Shown here: piece after piece, positions 1 to 10,592 of the stretch
How the letters are laid out: each line of letters opens with the position of its first letter
Position numbering within the stretch: position 1 is the first letter of the stretch
Source: Arenimonas donghaensis DSM 18148 = HO3-R19
Lineage (GTDB): Bacteria > Pseudomonadota > Gammaproteobacteria > Xanthomonadales > Xanthomonadaceae
DNA: 64,000 bases
Reading direction: 5' to 3'
Assembly: GCF_000743535.1 (NCBI RefSeq)
Contig: NZ_AVCJ01000051.1
Location: 62,001-126,000 of the forward strand
Position numbers and translations under genes: made by a program
Notes under the pieces: generated by a model
Told to the model about the DNA's origin: nothing
Database searches by the model: none
Seen by the model: only the letters and a program-made list of their open reading frames with translations

Positions 1-1469
1 AGGCCCAGATCTTCGGCGCCGGCGGCCTGGTCGACGCCTTCGCGGTGGCCTACCGCATCCCCAACTACCTGCGCCGGATCTTCGCCGAGGGTTCCTTCGC
101 CTCGGCCTTCGTGCCGGTGCTGTCGGAGCTGCGCCAGCGTGGCGACCAGGCGGCGCTCAAGGACTTCCTGGACCACGTCGCCGGGGCCCTGTGCGCGGTG
201 GTGCTGGTGGTCAGCGGCCTGGGCGTGCTGGCGGCGCCGCTGGTGGTGGCGATGATCGCGCCCGGCCAGCTCGACGACGCCGCCAAGTTCGGCCTTACCA
301 GCGACCTGCTGCGCATCGTCTTCCCCTACCTGGCCCTGGTGTCGATGACGGCCCTGGCCGGCGCCGTGCTCAACAGTTTCCAGCGCTTCGCCCTGCCGGC
401 AGTGACGCCGGTGCTGCACAACCTGTCGGTCATCGCGGCCATGCTGTTCCTGGCCCCGTTGCTGGCGGTGCCCATCCACGCCCTGGCCTGGGGCGTGCTG
501 GCCGCCGGCCTGCTGCAGCTGGTGCTGCTGTGGCCGGCGATGGGGCGGCTGGGCCTGCGGCCGCGGCTGCGGCTCAATTTCAGGCACCCGGGTGTGCGCC
601 GGGTCGGCACGCTGATGCTGCCGACGCTGTTTTCCTCGTCCGTGGCCCAGCTGAACCTGATCGTCGGCACGATGTTCGCGTCGCTGCTGATGGACGGCAG
701 CAACAGCTGGCTCTATTACTCGGACCGGCTGGTGGAATTCCCGCTGGGCCTGTTCGGCGTGGCGCTGGGCACGGTGATCCTGCCGCACCTGGCGCGCCGG
801 CACGCCGACACCGACGCCAGCGGCTACGCCAGCGCCCTGGACTGGGGCCTGCGCACGGTACTGATGCTGGCGGTGCCCGCGGCCCTGGGCCTGGTCCTGC
901 TGGCGGAACCGCTGGTGCTGACGATCTTCGAGCGCGGTGCCTTCAATGAATTCGACGCCCGCATGACCTCGCTCAGCCTGATGGCCATGTGCATCGGCAT
1001 CCCGGGCTTCATGGCGACCAAGGTGCTGCTGTCGGCCTTTTACGCCCGCCAGGACACCCGCACGCCGATGCGTGCCGCGGTCCGCACGGTGTTCATCAAC
1101 GTCGCGCTGACCGCCCTGATCACCACGCCGCTGTGGCTCTGGGACGTGCCCGGCGCCCACGCCGGCATCGCCCTGGCCACGGGCCTGGCCGGCCTGGCCA
1201 ATGCCGGCCTGCTCTGGCTGGCGCTGCGCCGCGAGGGCCACTTCAGCCTGTCGGCAGGCTGGGGGCGGCACCTGCTGCGCGTGGGTGTCGGCAGCCTGGC
1301 CCTGGCGCTCGCGGTGCTTGGCTGTCTGTACGCGATCGGCGACTGGCGCGCTTGGGCCGGCGTGGCGCGCTGGGGCCTGCTGCTGGCGGTGGTGGCAGCC
1401 GGCGCCGGCGCCTATGGCCTGGGCCTGCTGGCGGCGGGCTGGCGACCGCGGGAACTGCGCGGCCCGTGA
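1..1469 (+). CDS. murJ: Lipid II flippase MurJ (5' end outside window)
   Basis: This is the MurJ/MviN flippase that moves the peptidoglycan precursor lipid II across the inner membrane. The reading frame is open from base 3, before any start codon, so roughly the first 30-35 residues lie outside the window. The N-terminal part carries the family signature FGAGGLVDAF followed by IPNYLRRIFAEGSF and AFVPVLSEL, and the rest is a chain of hydrophobic segments fitting about 12-14 transmembrane helices. It ends at a TGA 23 bp before ribF, a common gammaproteobacterial linkage. The identification is firm; only the start is missing. Confidence 0.95.
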   Translation, partial: AQIFGAGGLVDAFAVAYRIPNYLRRIFAEGSFASAFVPVLSELRQRGDQAALKDFLDHVAGALCAVVLVVSGLGVLAAPLVVAMIAPGQLDDAAKFGLTSDLLRIVFPYLALVSMTALAGAVLNSFQRFALPAVTPVLHNLSVIAAMLFLAPLLAVPIHALAWGVLAAGLLQLVLLWPAMGRLGLRPRLRLNFRHPGVRRVGTLMLPTLFSSSVAQLNLIVGTMFASLLMDGSNSWLYYSDRLVEFPLGLFGVALGTVILPHLARRHADTDASGYASALDWGLRTVLMLAVPAALGLVLLAEPLVLTIFERGAFNEFDARMTSLSLMAMCIGIPGFMATKVLLSAFYARQDTRTPMRAAVRTVFINVALTALITTPLWLWDVPGAHAGIALATGLAGLANAGLLWLALRREGHFSLSAGWGRHLLRVGVGSLALALAVLGCLYAIGDWRAWAGVARWGLLLAVVAAGAGAYGLGLLAAGWRPRELRGP

Positions 1470-1480
1470 ACCGGGCCAGC

Positions 1481-1486
1481 TATAAT
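1481..1486 (+). promoter_or_regulatory. TATAAT hexamer just upstream of ribF
   Basis: A perfect TATAAT lies in the short murJ-ribF gap, with only six bases between it and the ribF ATG at 1493. If it acts as a -10 element, transcription would begin at or next to the start codon and give a leaderless mRNA. No convincing -35 is visible. Confidence 0.45.
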
Positions 1487-1492
1487 CGGCCG

Positions 1493-2445
1493 ATGGACAA
1501 GCTGTTCCGGGACGTCGAGGGCGATTGCATCGCCCCGCAGGGCAGCGTGGTTTGCATCGGCGCCTTCGACGGCCTCCACCGGGGGCACCAGGCCCTGGTC
1601 GGCCACGTGCGTGCGCGTGCGCGCTCCGAAGCACTGGCCGCGGTGGCCCTGAGCTTCGAGCCGCTGCCGCGCGAATACTTTTCCACCGACGAACCCCCGG
1701 CGCGGCTGATGCTGCCGCGGATGAAGTTCGAGGGCCTGTGCCGGCTGGGCATGGACGCGGTGGGCCTGTTGCGGTTCAACGCGGCGATGGCGGCGATGTC
1801 GCCCGAGGCGTTCGTCGCGAAGGTGCTGGCCGGGCGACTGGCGGCCCGGGAAGTGTGGGTGGGACCGGGCTTTCGCTTCGGGCACCGGCGCGCCGGCGAC
1901 CTGGCGACGCTCCAGGCGCTGGGCGCCGTGCATGGCTTCCAGGCCGGGGAAGTAGCGGTCGTGGCCGACGAGGGCGAGCGGGTGTCGGCCAGCGCCGTGC
2001 GCGCCCACCTGGCGGCGGGCGAGCTGGACGCAGCAGCCCGGCTGCTCGGCCGCCGTTACGCCATCGCCGGCACCGTGGTGCGCGGCAAGCAGCTCGGTCG
2101 CCAGCTCGGCTACCCTACGGCCAACCTTCGCCTGGCCGGACGCAAGGCGCCGCTGGGCGGCATCTTCGCGGTGTGGGTGCACGGCATCGGCCCGGCGCCG
2201 CGGGCCGGCGTTGCCAGCCTCGGTACCCGGCCGACGGTGCAGGGTGTCGAGCCCCTGCTCGAGGCGCATGTGTTCGACTTCGACGGCGACCTCTACGGCA
2301 GCCGCATCGAGGTGGAATTCGTCGGCAAGCTGCGCGACGAGGAAAAATTCGACGACCTGCCGTCCCTGGTCCAGCAGATGGACGAGGACTCCCGGCAGGC
2401 CCGGCGCGTATTGCGCCACGACATGGAAACATCCGGAGCAAGTGC

Positions 2446-2449
<4 letters not shown>
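1493..2449 (+). CDS. ribF: Bifunctional riboflavin kinase / FAD synthetase RibF
   Basis: RibF phosphorylates riboflavin to FMN and then adenylylates it to FAD in the cytoplasm. The 318-residue product has the usual length. The N-terminal nucleotidyltransferase domain shows the [11 protein letters not shown] motif, and the C-terminal flavokinase domain contains [15 protein letters not shown], the typical kinase signature. I chose the ATG at 1493 because it begins the family N-terminus; the frame is open upstream over murJ but nothing conserved lies there. There is no clear Shine-Dalgarno, which fits the TATAAT six bases before the start. The stop overlaps the ileS GTG start by four bases, so translation is probably coupled. 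Confidence 0.95.
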
Positions 2450-5273
<2,824 letters not shown>

Positions 5274-5274
<1 letters not shown>

Positions 5275-5774
5275 TGGCATCGCCGCGCCCGAACGCGCTG
5301 GCCTGGCTGGGCCTGTCGGCCGTGCTGGTGGCCCTGGACCAATGGACCAAGTGGCTGGCCGTGTCCCGGCTGGAGTACGGCAACCCGGTCCCCTTCATCG
5401 AAGGCTTCTGGAACTGGACCCTGGTGCACAACTACGGCGCCGCCTTCAGCTTCCTGTCCAGCGCCGGCGGCTGGCAGCGCTGGTTCTTCACCGTGCTGGC
5501 GATCGGCATCAGCGCCGGCCTGGCGGTGTGGCTGGCGCGCACCCCGCGCGCCGACTGGCGCACTGCCATGCCGTTCGCGCTGATCATCGCCGGCGCCGTC
5601 GGCAACGTGATCGACCGGCTCCGGTTCGGCTACGTGGTGGACTTCGTGGACTGGTACGCCGGCACCTGGCACTGGCCGGCCTTCAACATCGCCGACTCGG
5701 CGATCGTCGTCGGCGCGGTGCTGATGGTGCTGTTCAGCTTCAAGACGCCGCCGGCGGCCGGGAAAGGCGGATAA
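5274..5774 (+). CDS. lspA: Lipoprotein signal peptidase LspA
   Basis: Inner-membrane aspartyl protease (signal peptidase II) that cleaves prolipoprotein signal peptides after lipidation. The product has 166 residues and four hydrophobic segments. The two catalytic aspartates sit in the conserved blocks [15 protein letters not shown] and FNIADSAIV. The ATG shares its A with the ileS TGA, so the two are translationally linked. It serves among others the MltD-type lipoprotein encoded at 47052-48245. Length, topology and both motifs agree, so the call is secure. Confidence 0.96.
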
Positions 5775-5775
5775 T
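5770..5775 (+). promoter_or_regulatory. GATAAT hexamer just upstream of ispH
   Basis: GATAAT overlaps the end of lspA and lies seven bases before the ispH ATG. It matches the -10 consensus at five of six positions. As with ribF and lexA, the spacing would place the transcript start at the initiation codon. No -35 is evident. Confidence 0.35.
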
Positions 5776-5782
5776 CGCGGCC

Positions 5783-6733
5783 ATGGACGTCCTGCTCGCC
5801 AATCCCCGCGGTTTCTGCGCCGGCGTCGACCGCGCCATCGAGATCGTCAAGCGCGCCATCGATTCCCTGGGCGCGCCCATCTACGTGCGCCATGAAGTCG
5901 TGCACAACCGCTTCGTGGTCGAGGACCTGCGCCAGCGCGGCGCGGTCTTCGTCGAGGAGCTGGACGAAGTGCCGGCCGGCGCGACCGTCATCTTCAGCGC
6001 CCACGGCGTGTCCCAGGCCGTGCGTGCCGAGGCCGAGCGCCGCGGACTGAAGGTCTTCGACGCCACCTGCCCGCTGGTGACCAAGGTGCATATCGAAGTG
6101 GCCCGCCACTGCCGCGCCGGCCGCGACGTGGTGCTGATCGGCCACGCCGGGCACCCGGAAGTGGAGGGCACGATGGGCCAGTGGCGGCGCGAACACGGCG
6201 AAAACCACATCCACCTGGTCGAAGACGTCGCCGGCGTGGCGACGCTGCAGCCGACCCAGCCCGACAACCTGGCCTACACCACCCAGACCACGCTGTCGGT
6301 GGACGACACCGCGGAGATCATCGCCGCGCTGCAGGCGCGTTTCCCGTCCATCCAGGGCCCCAAGCACGACGACATCTGCTACGCCACCCAGAACCGCCAG
6401 GACGCCGTGCGCGTGCTGGCCGGGCAGGCCGAGGTGGTGCTGGTGGTCGGCTCGGTGAACAGTTCCAACTCCAACCGCCTGCGCGAGCTGGCCGAAAAGC
6501 AGGGCGCCCGCGCCTACCTGATCGACGGCGCCGCCGACATCAACCCGGACTGGGTGGCCGGCGTGGCCCGGGTCGGCATCACCGCCGGCGCCTCGGCCCC
6601 GGAAATCCTGGTCCAGGACGTCATCCAGCGCCTGCGCGACCTGGGCGCCACCGGGGTGGAACACCTGGAAGGCGAGCCCGAGAACGTGGTCTTCGCGCTG
6701 CCCAAGGAACTGCGGATCAGTCTGGTAAATTGA
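5783..6733 (+). CDS. ispH: 4-hydroxy-3-methylbut-2-enyl diphosphate reductase IspH
   Basis: IspH is the last enzyme of the MEP isoprenoid pathway: it reduces HMBPP to IPP and DMAPP with a [4Fe-4S] cluster. At 316 residues it matches the E. coli length. The three cluster cysteines are visible at C12 (RGFCAGV), C96 ([11 protein letters not shown]) and C199 (DICYATQNR), and VGSVNSSNS is the conserved substrate-binding block. The ATG is eight bases after the lspA stop. The TGA at 6731-6733 lies inside the -35 element of the tRNA-Thr promoter. Identification is certain. Confidence 0.97.
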   Translation: MDVLLANPRGFCAGVDRAIEIVKRAIDSLGAPIYVRHEVVHNRFVVEDLRQRGAVFVEELDEVPAGATVIFSAHGVSQAVRAEAERRGLKVFDATCPLVTKVHIEVARHCRAGRDVVLIGHAGHPEVEGTMGQWRREHGENHIHLVEDVAGVATLQPTQPDNLAYTTQTTLSVDDTAEIIAALQARFPSIQGPKHDDICYATQNRQDAVRVLAGQAEVVLVVGSVNSSNSNRLRELAEKQGARAYLIDGAADINPDWVAGVARVGITAGASAPEILVQDVIQRLRDLGATGVEHLEGEPENVVFALPKELRISLVN

Positions 6734-6759
6734 CCGCCGGGCCCGCGCGAGCCTAAAAT
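6730..6759 (+). promoter_or_regulatory. Sigma-70 promoter of tRNA-Thr
   Basis: TTGACC (6730-6735), an 18-bp spacer and TAAAAT (6754-6759) form a good sigma-70 promoter 11 bp before the tRNA. The -35 hexamer overlaps the ispH stop codon. Confidence 0.7.
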
Positions 6760-6770
6760 TCGCGCCTTCC

Positions 6771-6846
6771 GCCGGAATAGCTCAGTTGGTAGAGCGGCGC
6801 ATTCGTAATGCGTAGGTCGCAGGTTCGACTCCTGTTTCCGGCACCA
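6771..6846 (+). tRNA. tRNA-Thr (anticodon CGT)
   Basis: A 76-nt cloverleaf with seven paired acceptor bases (GCCGGAA/TTCCGGC), a D arm with AGTTGGT, an anticodon loop TTCGTAA on a five-pair stem, a TTCGACT T-loop, and encoded CCA. The anticodon CGT reads ACG. It has its own promoter and stands alone between ispH and an accessory gene block. Confidence 0.96.
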
Positions 6847-6874
6847 TCTTTCGGGCTCCCAGGGGTTTAAGGCA

Positions 6875-7690
6875 ATGCGCGCAGCCTTGGACCTTCCGGG
6901 CGCCATCAAGCACGCCATGCTGCGGTTGATGCCCTGGGTCCAGACGGCCTGGGCCCGGCACCGCGCCACCGGCCTGGTGTTCCTGGTGTCGCCGCGCGAC
7001 GTCGTCGGCCGGACCATCATGCGCCGGCATGCCTACGAACCCACACTGACCGACTGGTTGCTGGCGACCATCGACGCCGGCCCGCCCGGCATCTTCATAG
7101 ATGTCGGCGCGAACCTTGGCTGGTTCACGCTGCAGGCGGCACGCCGGAGCAACACGCAGCGCGTGGTGGCCTTCGAGCCTGACGTCGGCAACCACCGCCT
7201 GCTGCAACGCAACCTCGATCACAACGGGCTTGCCGACCGCGTCGACGCAGTGGCCTGCGCACTGGGCGGCGAGGCCGGGCTGGCGCGCCTGAGCCGCTAC
7301 AAGGGTTCGAACCTGGGCAAACACTCCCTGGCCGTGGACCATGGCCAAGGCGGGACCTGGGTGCCGGTGGACGCGCTCGACAGCGTGCTCGGCCAGCTCG
7401 GGTTCGCGCAGGCGCCCGTCGCGGCCATCAAGGTGGACGTGGAAGGCTACGAGCCGCTCGTGTTGGCGGGGGCAGGGTTGGCGCTTGCCCGTGCACGCGC
7501 ACTGCTGGTCGAACTTTCCCCGGACCTGTCGCGTGCCGGTGGGCTTGATTTGCCGTCGGCGCTGGATGCCATCGCGGCCGCGGGATTCGTTCCGGAGGTT
7601 TGGGACCAGCCGGGCCCGGTTCCCGGGATCGCGCAGCTTCGGGGTCACCCCGGCCAGTGCACCGTCGGCTTCCGAAAGCAGGCCGGCTGA
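6875..7690 (+). CDS. FkbM-family SAM-dependent methyltransferase
   Basis: This 271-residue protein has the class I methyltransferase motif I as FIDVGANLGWFTLQAA (about residues 74-89), then VVAFEPDVGNHRLL, and the family-diagnostic IKVDVEGYEPLVL near residue 185. That set is typical of FkbM proteins, which O-methylate sugars or polyketides, often in envelope glycan or lipopolysaccharide loci. No sugar genes lie next to it here, so the substrate cannot be inferred. It begins 28 bp after tRNA-Thr with a weak ribosome site (AAGG). The neighbourhood looks like accessory DNA inserted between conserved blocks. Confidence 0.8.
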   Translation: MRAALDLPGAIKHAMLRLMPWVQTAWARHRATGLVFLVSPRDVVGRTIMRRHAYEPTLTDWLLATIDAGPPGIFIDVGANLGWFTLQAARRSNTQRVVAFEPDVGNHRLLQRNLDHNGLADRVDAVACALGGEAGLARLSRYKGSNLGKHSLAVDHGQGGTWVPVDALDSVLGQLGFAQAPVAAIKVDVEGYEPLVLAGAGLALARARALLVELSPDLSRAGGLDLPSALDAIAAAGFVPEVWDQPGPVPGIAQLRGHPGQCTVGFRKQAG

Positions 7691-7804
7691 CGGCCTCGCA
7701 GCGCAACACCCGCTCTCCGACCCCGCCGGGCGTGTTTCTCCTACGGTACCGGCCATCCCGCCGTGACAGCCTTGTTGCGTCCACTGACGGACGAGGGAGA
7801 GACG

Positions 7805-8407
7805 ATGATCAGACTCAAGACGATGGTGCTCGCCGCGGCCATGGCCGGCGCGTGCGGGGCTGCACTGGCTTCGCCGGTGCGGGCGACCCACGGCGACCCG
7901 ATGCAGTCGCGTGCGGTGCCGGCGCAGGTGTGTTCGGCGATGTCGGTTTCCAAACACTACACGCTGGCCGACGCTGATTTCGGGTGGGTGCGCGAACGCT
8001 TGAACACCGCGCTGGACCAGGGGTCCGCGGACCCGGGGCGGAGCCTGCGCAAGGCCGCGGGCCAGCGCATTCCCGACGATGCCACGCAGTTCGGGATTCG
8101 CCTGGACCACGCGCGCTGCGACGTCGTGTCCGGCCCGTTGCACGGCGAAGTACTTCGTGGCTTCGCCGGTGCGAGGGCAAAAGACTGCCGCGAGGCCGGT
8201 TGCGAAGATCCGCTGCCCGGGTGGACGGCGCCCGAAGGATCGACCATGGCGATCTGGACCTGCGAAGGCAACGTGTTCCGCGAGGTCGTCTACGAACGCG
8301 TCAACGGCACCTGGCGGGTGAAGTCCGTGCGCGAGGAGCTGGTGGTCAGTTGCCAGGTGCAGAAGGACCCCGAAGAGGGCAGGGAGCCGCGCGACGGCAA
8401 GAACTGA
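7805..8407 (+). CDS. Secreted protein of unknown function with six cysteines
   Basis: I do not recognise this 200-residue protein. It starts at the ATG at 7805, preceded by GAGGGAGAG, rather than at an upstream in-frame codon, because this gives a clean signal peptide: a basic start (MIRLK), a hydrophobic run and an A-L-A cleavage site near residue 22. The mature part has six cysteines (contexts VCSAM, RCDVV, DCREAGCED, WTCEG, SCQVQ), an even number that suggests disulfides and periplasmic or extracellular location. The next gene codes for a glutaredoxin-MauE membrane protein, which may be relevant to its oxidation state. Confidence 0.7.
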   Translation: MIRLKTMVLAAAMAGACGAALASPVRATHGDPMQSRAVPAQVCSAMSVSKHYTLADADFGWVRERLNTALDQGSADPGRSLRKAAGQRIPDDATQFGIRLDHARCDVVSGPLHGEVLRGFAGARAKDCREAGCEDPLPGWTAPEGSTMAIWTCEGNVFREVVYERVNGTWRVKSVREELVVSCQVQKDPEEGREPRDGKN

Positions 8408-8410
8408 CAG

Positions 8411-8428
8411 CCCGCACCGGGGCGGGCC
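8411..8428 (+). terminator. Possible weak terminator hairpin
   Basis: GCCCGC, a six-base loop and GCGGGC follow the secreted-protein stop by a few bases. There is no T-run, only CTTCGT, so termination is uncertain. Confidence 0.3.
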
Positions 8429-8519
8429 TTCGTGCCTGTCCCGGTCAGGTCCGGTTCGATTGCGGGCAGGCGAGGGGCGTTAGGCTGGGCAGGGTCCACG
8501 CTCAGGAGGATTTCCCGCC

Positions 8520-9272
8520 ATGGCAGATGACAACGCCCGCCAGGCGCGCCTGCATCGCATGGTCATGCCAGGCCATGTCTGTCCCTACGGCCTGAAATCA
8601 CGCTGGCTGCTGCGCCGCAAGGGTTTCGAGGTCGACGACCGCTGGCTGACCACGCGCGCGGAAACCGACGCGTTCAAGGAAGATCACGGGGTCGAGACCA
8701 CGCCGCAGACCTTCATCGACGGGCGGCGGATCGGCGGCTACGACGATCTGCGCAAGCATTTCGGGCTCAAGGTCCGCGCCGGGGACGAAACCAGCTACAC
8801 GCCGGTGCTGGCGGTTTTCGCCGTCGCGGCGCTGCTCGCTGCGGCCAGCTTGTGGCCGGCCTTGGCGCCCGTGCCCCTGGCGGAGCGGTTCATCGCGACA
8901 AGCATGTGCCTGCTGGCGATGCTGAAGCTGCAGGATGTTGAGCAGTTTTCGACGATGTTCCTCAATTACGACTTGCTGGGCCGGCGTTTCGTGCCCTATG
9001 CCTACGTCTATCCGTTCGCGGAACTGCTGGCGGGCATCCTCATGCTGGCCGGCGCGCTGCACGTGGTTTCCGTGCCGGTGGCCTTGTTCATCGGCGGCGT
9101 CGGCGCGGTGTCGGTTTTCAAGGCCGTCTACGTGGACAAACGCGAATTGCGCTGTGCCTGCGTTGGCGGCGGCAGCCAGGTGCCGCTGGGCTTCGTCTCG
9201 CTCACCGAAAACCTGATGATGCTGGCGATGGGATTCTGGATGGGCTGGCGTTACCTGCTGCCTGGCGCCTGA
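8520..9272 (+). CDS. Glutaredoxin domain fused to MauE/DoxX-type membrane domain
   Basis: The 250-residue protein has two parts. Residues 1-85 form a glutaredoxin-like fold with the redox site VCPYGLKS (one cysteine, CPYG), the cis-proline segment ETTPQTFIDG, and IGGYDDLRKH at the GSH-binding end. Residues 95-250 contain about four hydrophobic helices with the E-x-A-G and P-x-A-E pattern of MauE-like proteins and a CAC motif near residue 218. MauE proteins handle disulfides or electron transfer at the membrane. A strong AGGAGGA (8504-8510) precedes the ATG. The exact role is unknown; its neighbour is a secreted six-Cys protein. Confidence 0.8.
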   Translation: MADDNARQARLHRMVMPGHVCPYGLKSRWLLRRKGFEVDDRWLTTRAETDAFKEDHGVETTPQTFIDGRRIGGYDDLRKHFGLKVRAGDETSYTPVLAVFAVAALLAAASLWPALAPVPLAERFIATSMCLLAMLKLQDVEQFSTMFLNYDLLGRRFVPYAYVYPFAELLAGILMLAGALHVVSVPVALFIGGVGAVSVFKAVYVDKRELRCACVGGGSQVPLGFVSLTENLMMLAMGFWMGWRYLLPGA

Positions 9273-9294
9273 GGCCCGCCGGGCAAGTCGGCGC

Positions 9295-9300
9295 TAGACT
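9295..9300 (+). promoter_or_regulatory. TAGACT hexamer just upstream of SRAP gene
   Basis: TAGACT lies seven bases before the ATG at 9308. The same hexamer lies six bases before the kdkA ATG, and similar hexamers precede ribF, ispH and both lexA genes. It may be a -10 for a leaderless transcript. Confidence 0.3.
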
Positions 9301-9307
9301 GGCGGCC

Positions 9308-9991
9308 ATGTGCGCGCGTTACGCCCTGTTTGGTCCCTTCACACCGGGCAACCTGGTGCCGGGCTTCGTCGAGCACGTGGTCAACCCGCTCGCCGGCTTC
9401 GCGCACTACAACATCGCGCCCAGCCTGGTGAACCCGGTGGTGGTGGCGGGCGAAGGTGGCCCGGGTCTGGAATCGATGCGTTGGGGCCTGCTGCCGCACT
9501 GGGCGAAGGATCCGAAGATCGCCTACTCGACCATCAACGCCCGGGCCGAAACCCTGCAGGAAAAGCCTGCCTTCCGCGACGCCTGGCGCCGGGGCCAGCG
9601 CTGCCTGGTGCCGGTGACCGGCTGGTACGAATGGGTGGACCAGGGCGGCAAGCGCAAGCAGCCGTACTTCCTGCGCTCGGCGGCGCAGGAAAACCCGATG
9701 ATGTTCGCCGGGCTGTGGTCGCGCTGGACCGACGCCGAGGGCAAGCAGGTGGCCACCTACACGGTGGTCACCACCGAAGCGATGGGCGAGGTACGCCGCG
9801 TGCACGATCGCCAGCCGCAGGTGCTGCCGCCCGAAACGTGGATGACCTGGCTGCAGGCGCCGGCGTCCGAGGCCACGACGCTGCTGCGGCCCGTCGCGGC
9901 CGGACTTCGCATCCATCCGGTTGCCGCGGCGGTGGGCAACCCGCGCAACCAGGGACCGGCGTTGGTTGAGCCACTGGACGAGACCGGCTGA
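9308..9991 (+). CDS. SRAP-domain protein (YedK/HMCES family)
   Basis: SRAP proteins form a covalent thiazolidine crosslink with abasic sites in single-stranded DNA through Cys2. This 227-residue protein starts MCARYALF, so the catalytic Cys2 is present. Other family blocks are RWGLLPHW, INARAET, the GWYEW glutamate segment, and VHDRQPQVL with the histidine that resolves crosslinks. The family was named for its association with SOS genes, and here it lies close to a lexA-imuA-imuB-dnaE2 cassette on the opposite strand. I see no LexA-like operator upstream. It is followed by a DUF488 gene 15 bp downstream. Confidence 0.93.
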   Translation: MCARYALFGPFTPGNLVPGFVEHVVNPLAGFAHYNIAPSLVNPVVVAGEGGPGLESMRWGLLPHWAKDPKIAYSTINARAETLQEKPAFRDAWRRGQRCLVPVTGWYEWVDQGGKRKQPYFLRSAAQENPMMFAGLWSRWTDAEGKQVATYTVVTTEAMGEVRRVHDRQPQVLPPETWMTWLQAPASEATTLLRPVAAGLRIHPVAAAVGNPRNQGPALVEPLDETG

Positions 9992-10006
9992 TACAGGATC
10001 GAAGGC

Positions 10007-10564
10007 ATGGATGACCAGGAAAACCCACCGTTTTTCACCATCGGGCACTCCACGCGCAGCATCGAAGAATTTGCGGCGATGCTGCGCGCCGCTGATGTGG
10101 GTTTGGTCGTGGACATACGCACCGTGCCGCGATCGCGGACCAACCCGCAGTTCAACAAGGACACGCTGCCCGATAGCCTGGCGCCGTTCGGTATCGGCTA
10201 TCGGCAAATTCCCCAACTGGGCGGCCTGCGCGGAAAGGCGGCGGCGGTCGCGCCCGAAGTCAATGGCTTCTGGGAGAACCGCAGTTTCCATAACTATGCC
10301 GACCACGCGCTGTCGGCGGCCTTCCACGAGGGCCTGGAAGCCTTGGTCGCGCTCGGTCGTTCCAGGCGCTGCGCCATGATGTGTTCCGAGGCGGTGTGGT
10401 GGCGCTGCCACCGGCGAATCGTCGCCGACCACCTGCTGGCCCGCGGCGAGACTGTTTTCCACTTGATGGGCGGCGACCGCATCGAGCCGGCGAAAATGAC
10501 CGGGGGTGCGCGGCGCATGCCCGGCGGCGTGGTGGCCTACCCGGGGCAAGGGCACGACGGATGA
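10007..10564 (+). CDS. DUF488 domain protein
   Basis: A 185-residue cytosolic protein of the DUF488 family, recognisable from TIGHSTRSIEEF at the N-terminus, VVDIRTVPRSRTNPQFN, and the C-terminal CSEAVWWRCHRR with paired cysteine and histidine-arginine residues. The biochemical role of the family is not established. It lies 15 bp after the SRAP gene on the same strand, so the two are probably co-transcribed. It is convergent with dnaE2, with 28 bp between their stop codons. Confidence 0.85.
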   Translation: MDDQENPPFFTIGHSTRSIEEFAAMLRAADVGLVVDIRTVPRSRTNPQFNKDTLPDSLAPFGIGYRQIPQLGGLRGKAAAVAPEVNGFWENRSFHNYADHALSAAFHEGLEALVALGRSRRCAMMCSEAVWWRCHRRIVADHLLARGETVFHLMGGDRIEPAKMTGGARRMPGGVVAYPGQGHDG

Positions 10565-10592
10565 GTCGCGTCCGGTGTTGCGTCGGGCTGGC

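Noticed and set aside
6875-10564. Integrated mobile element at tRNA-Thr
   Set aside because: No integrase, transposase, direct repeat of the tRNA 3' end or clear composition break was seen.
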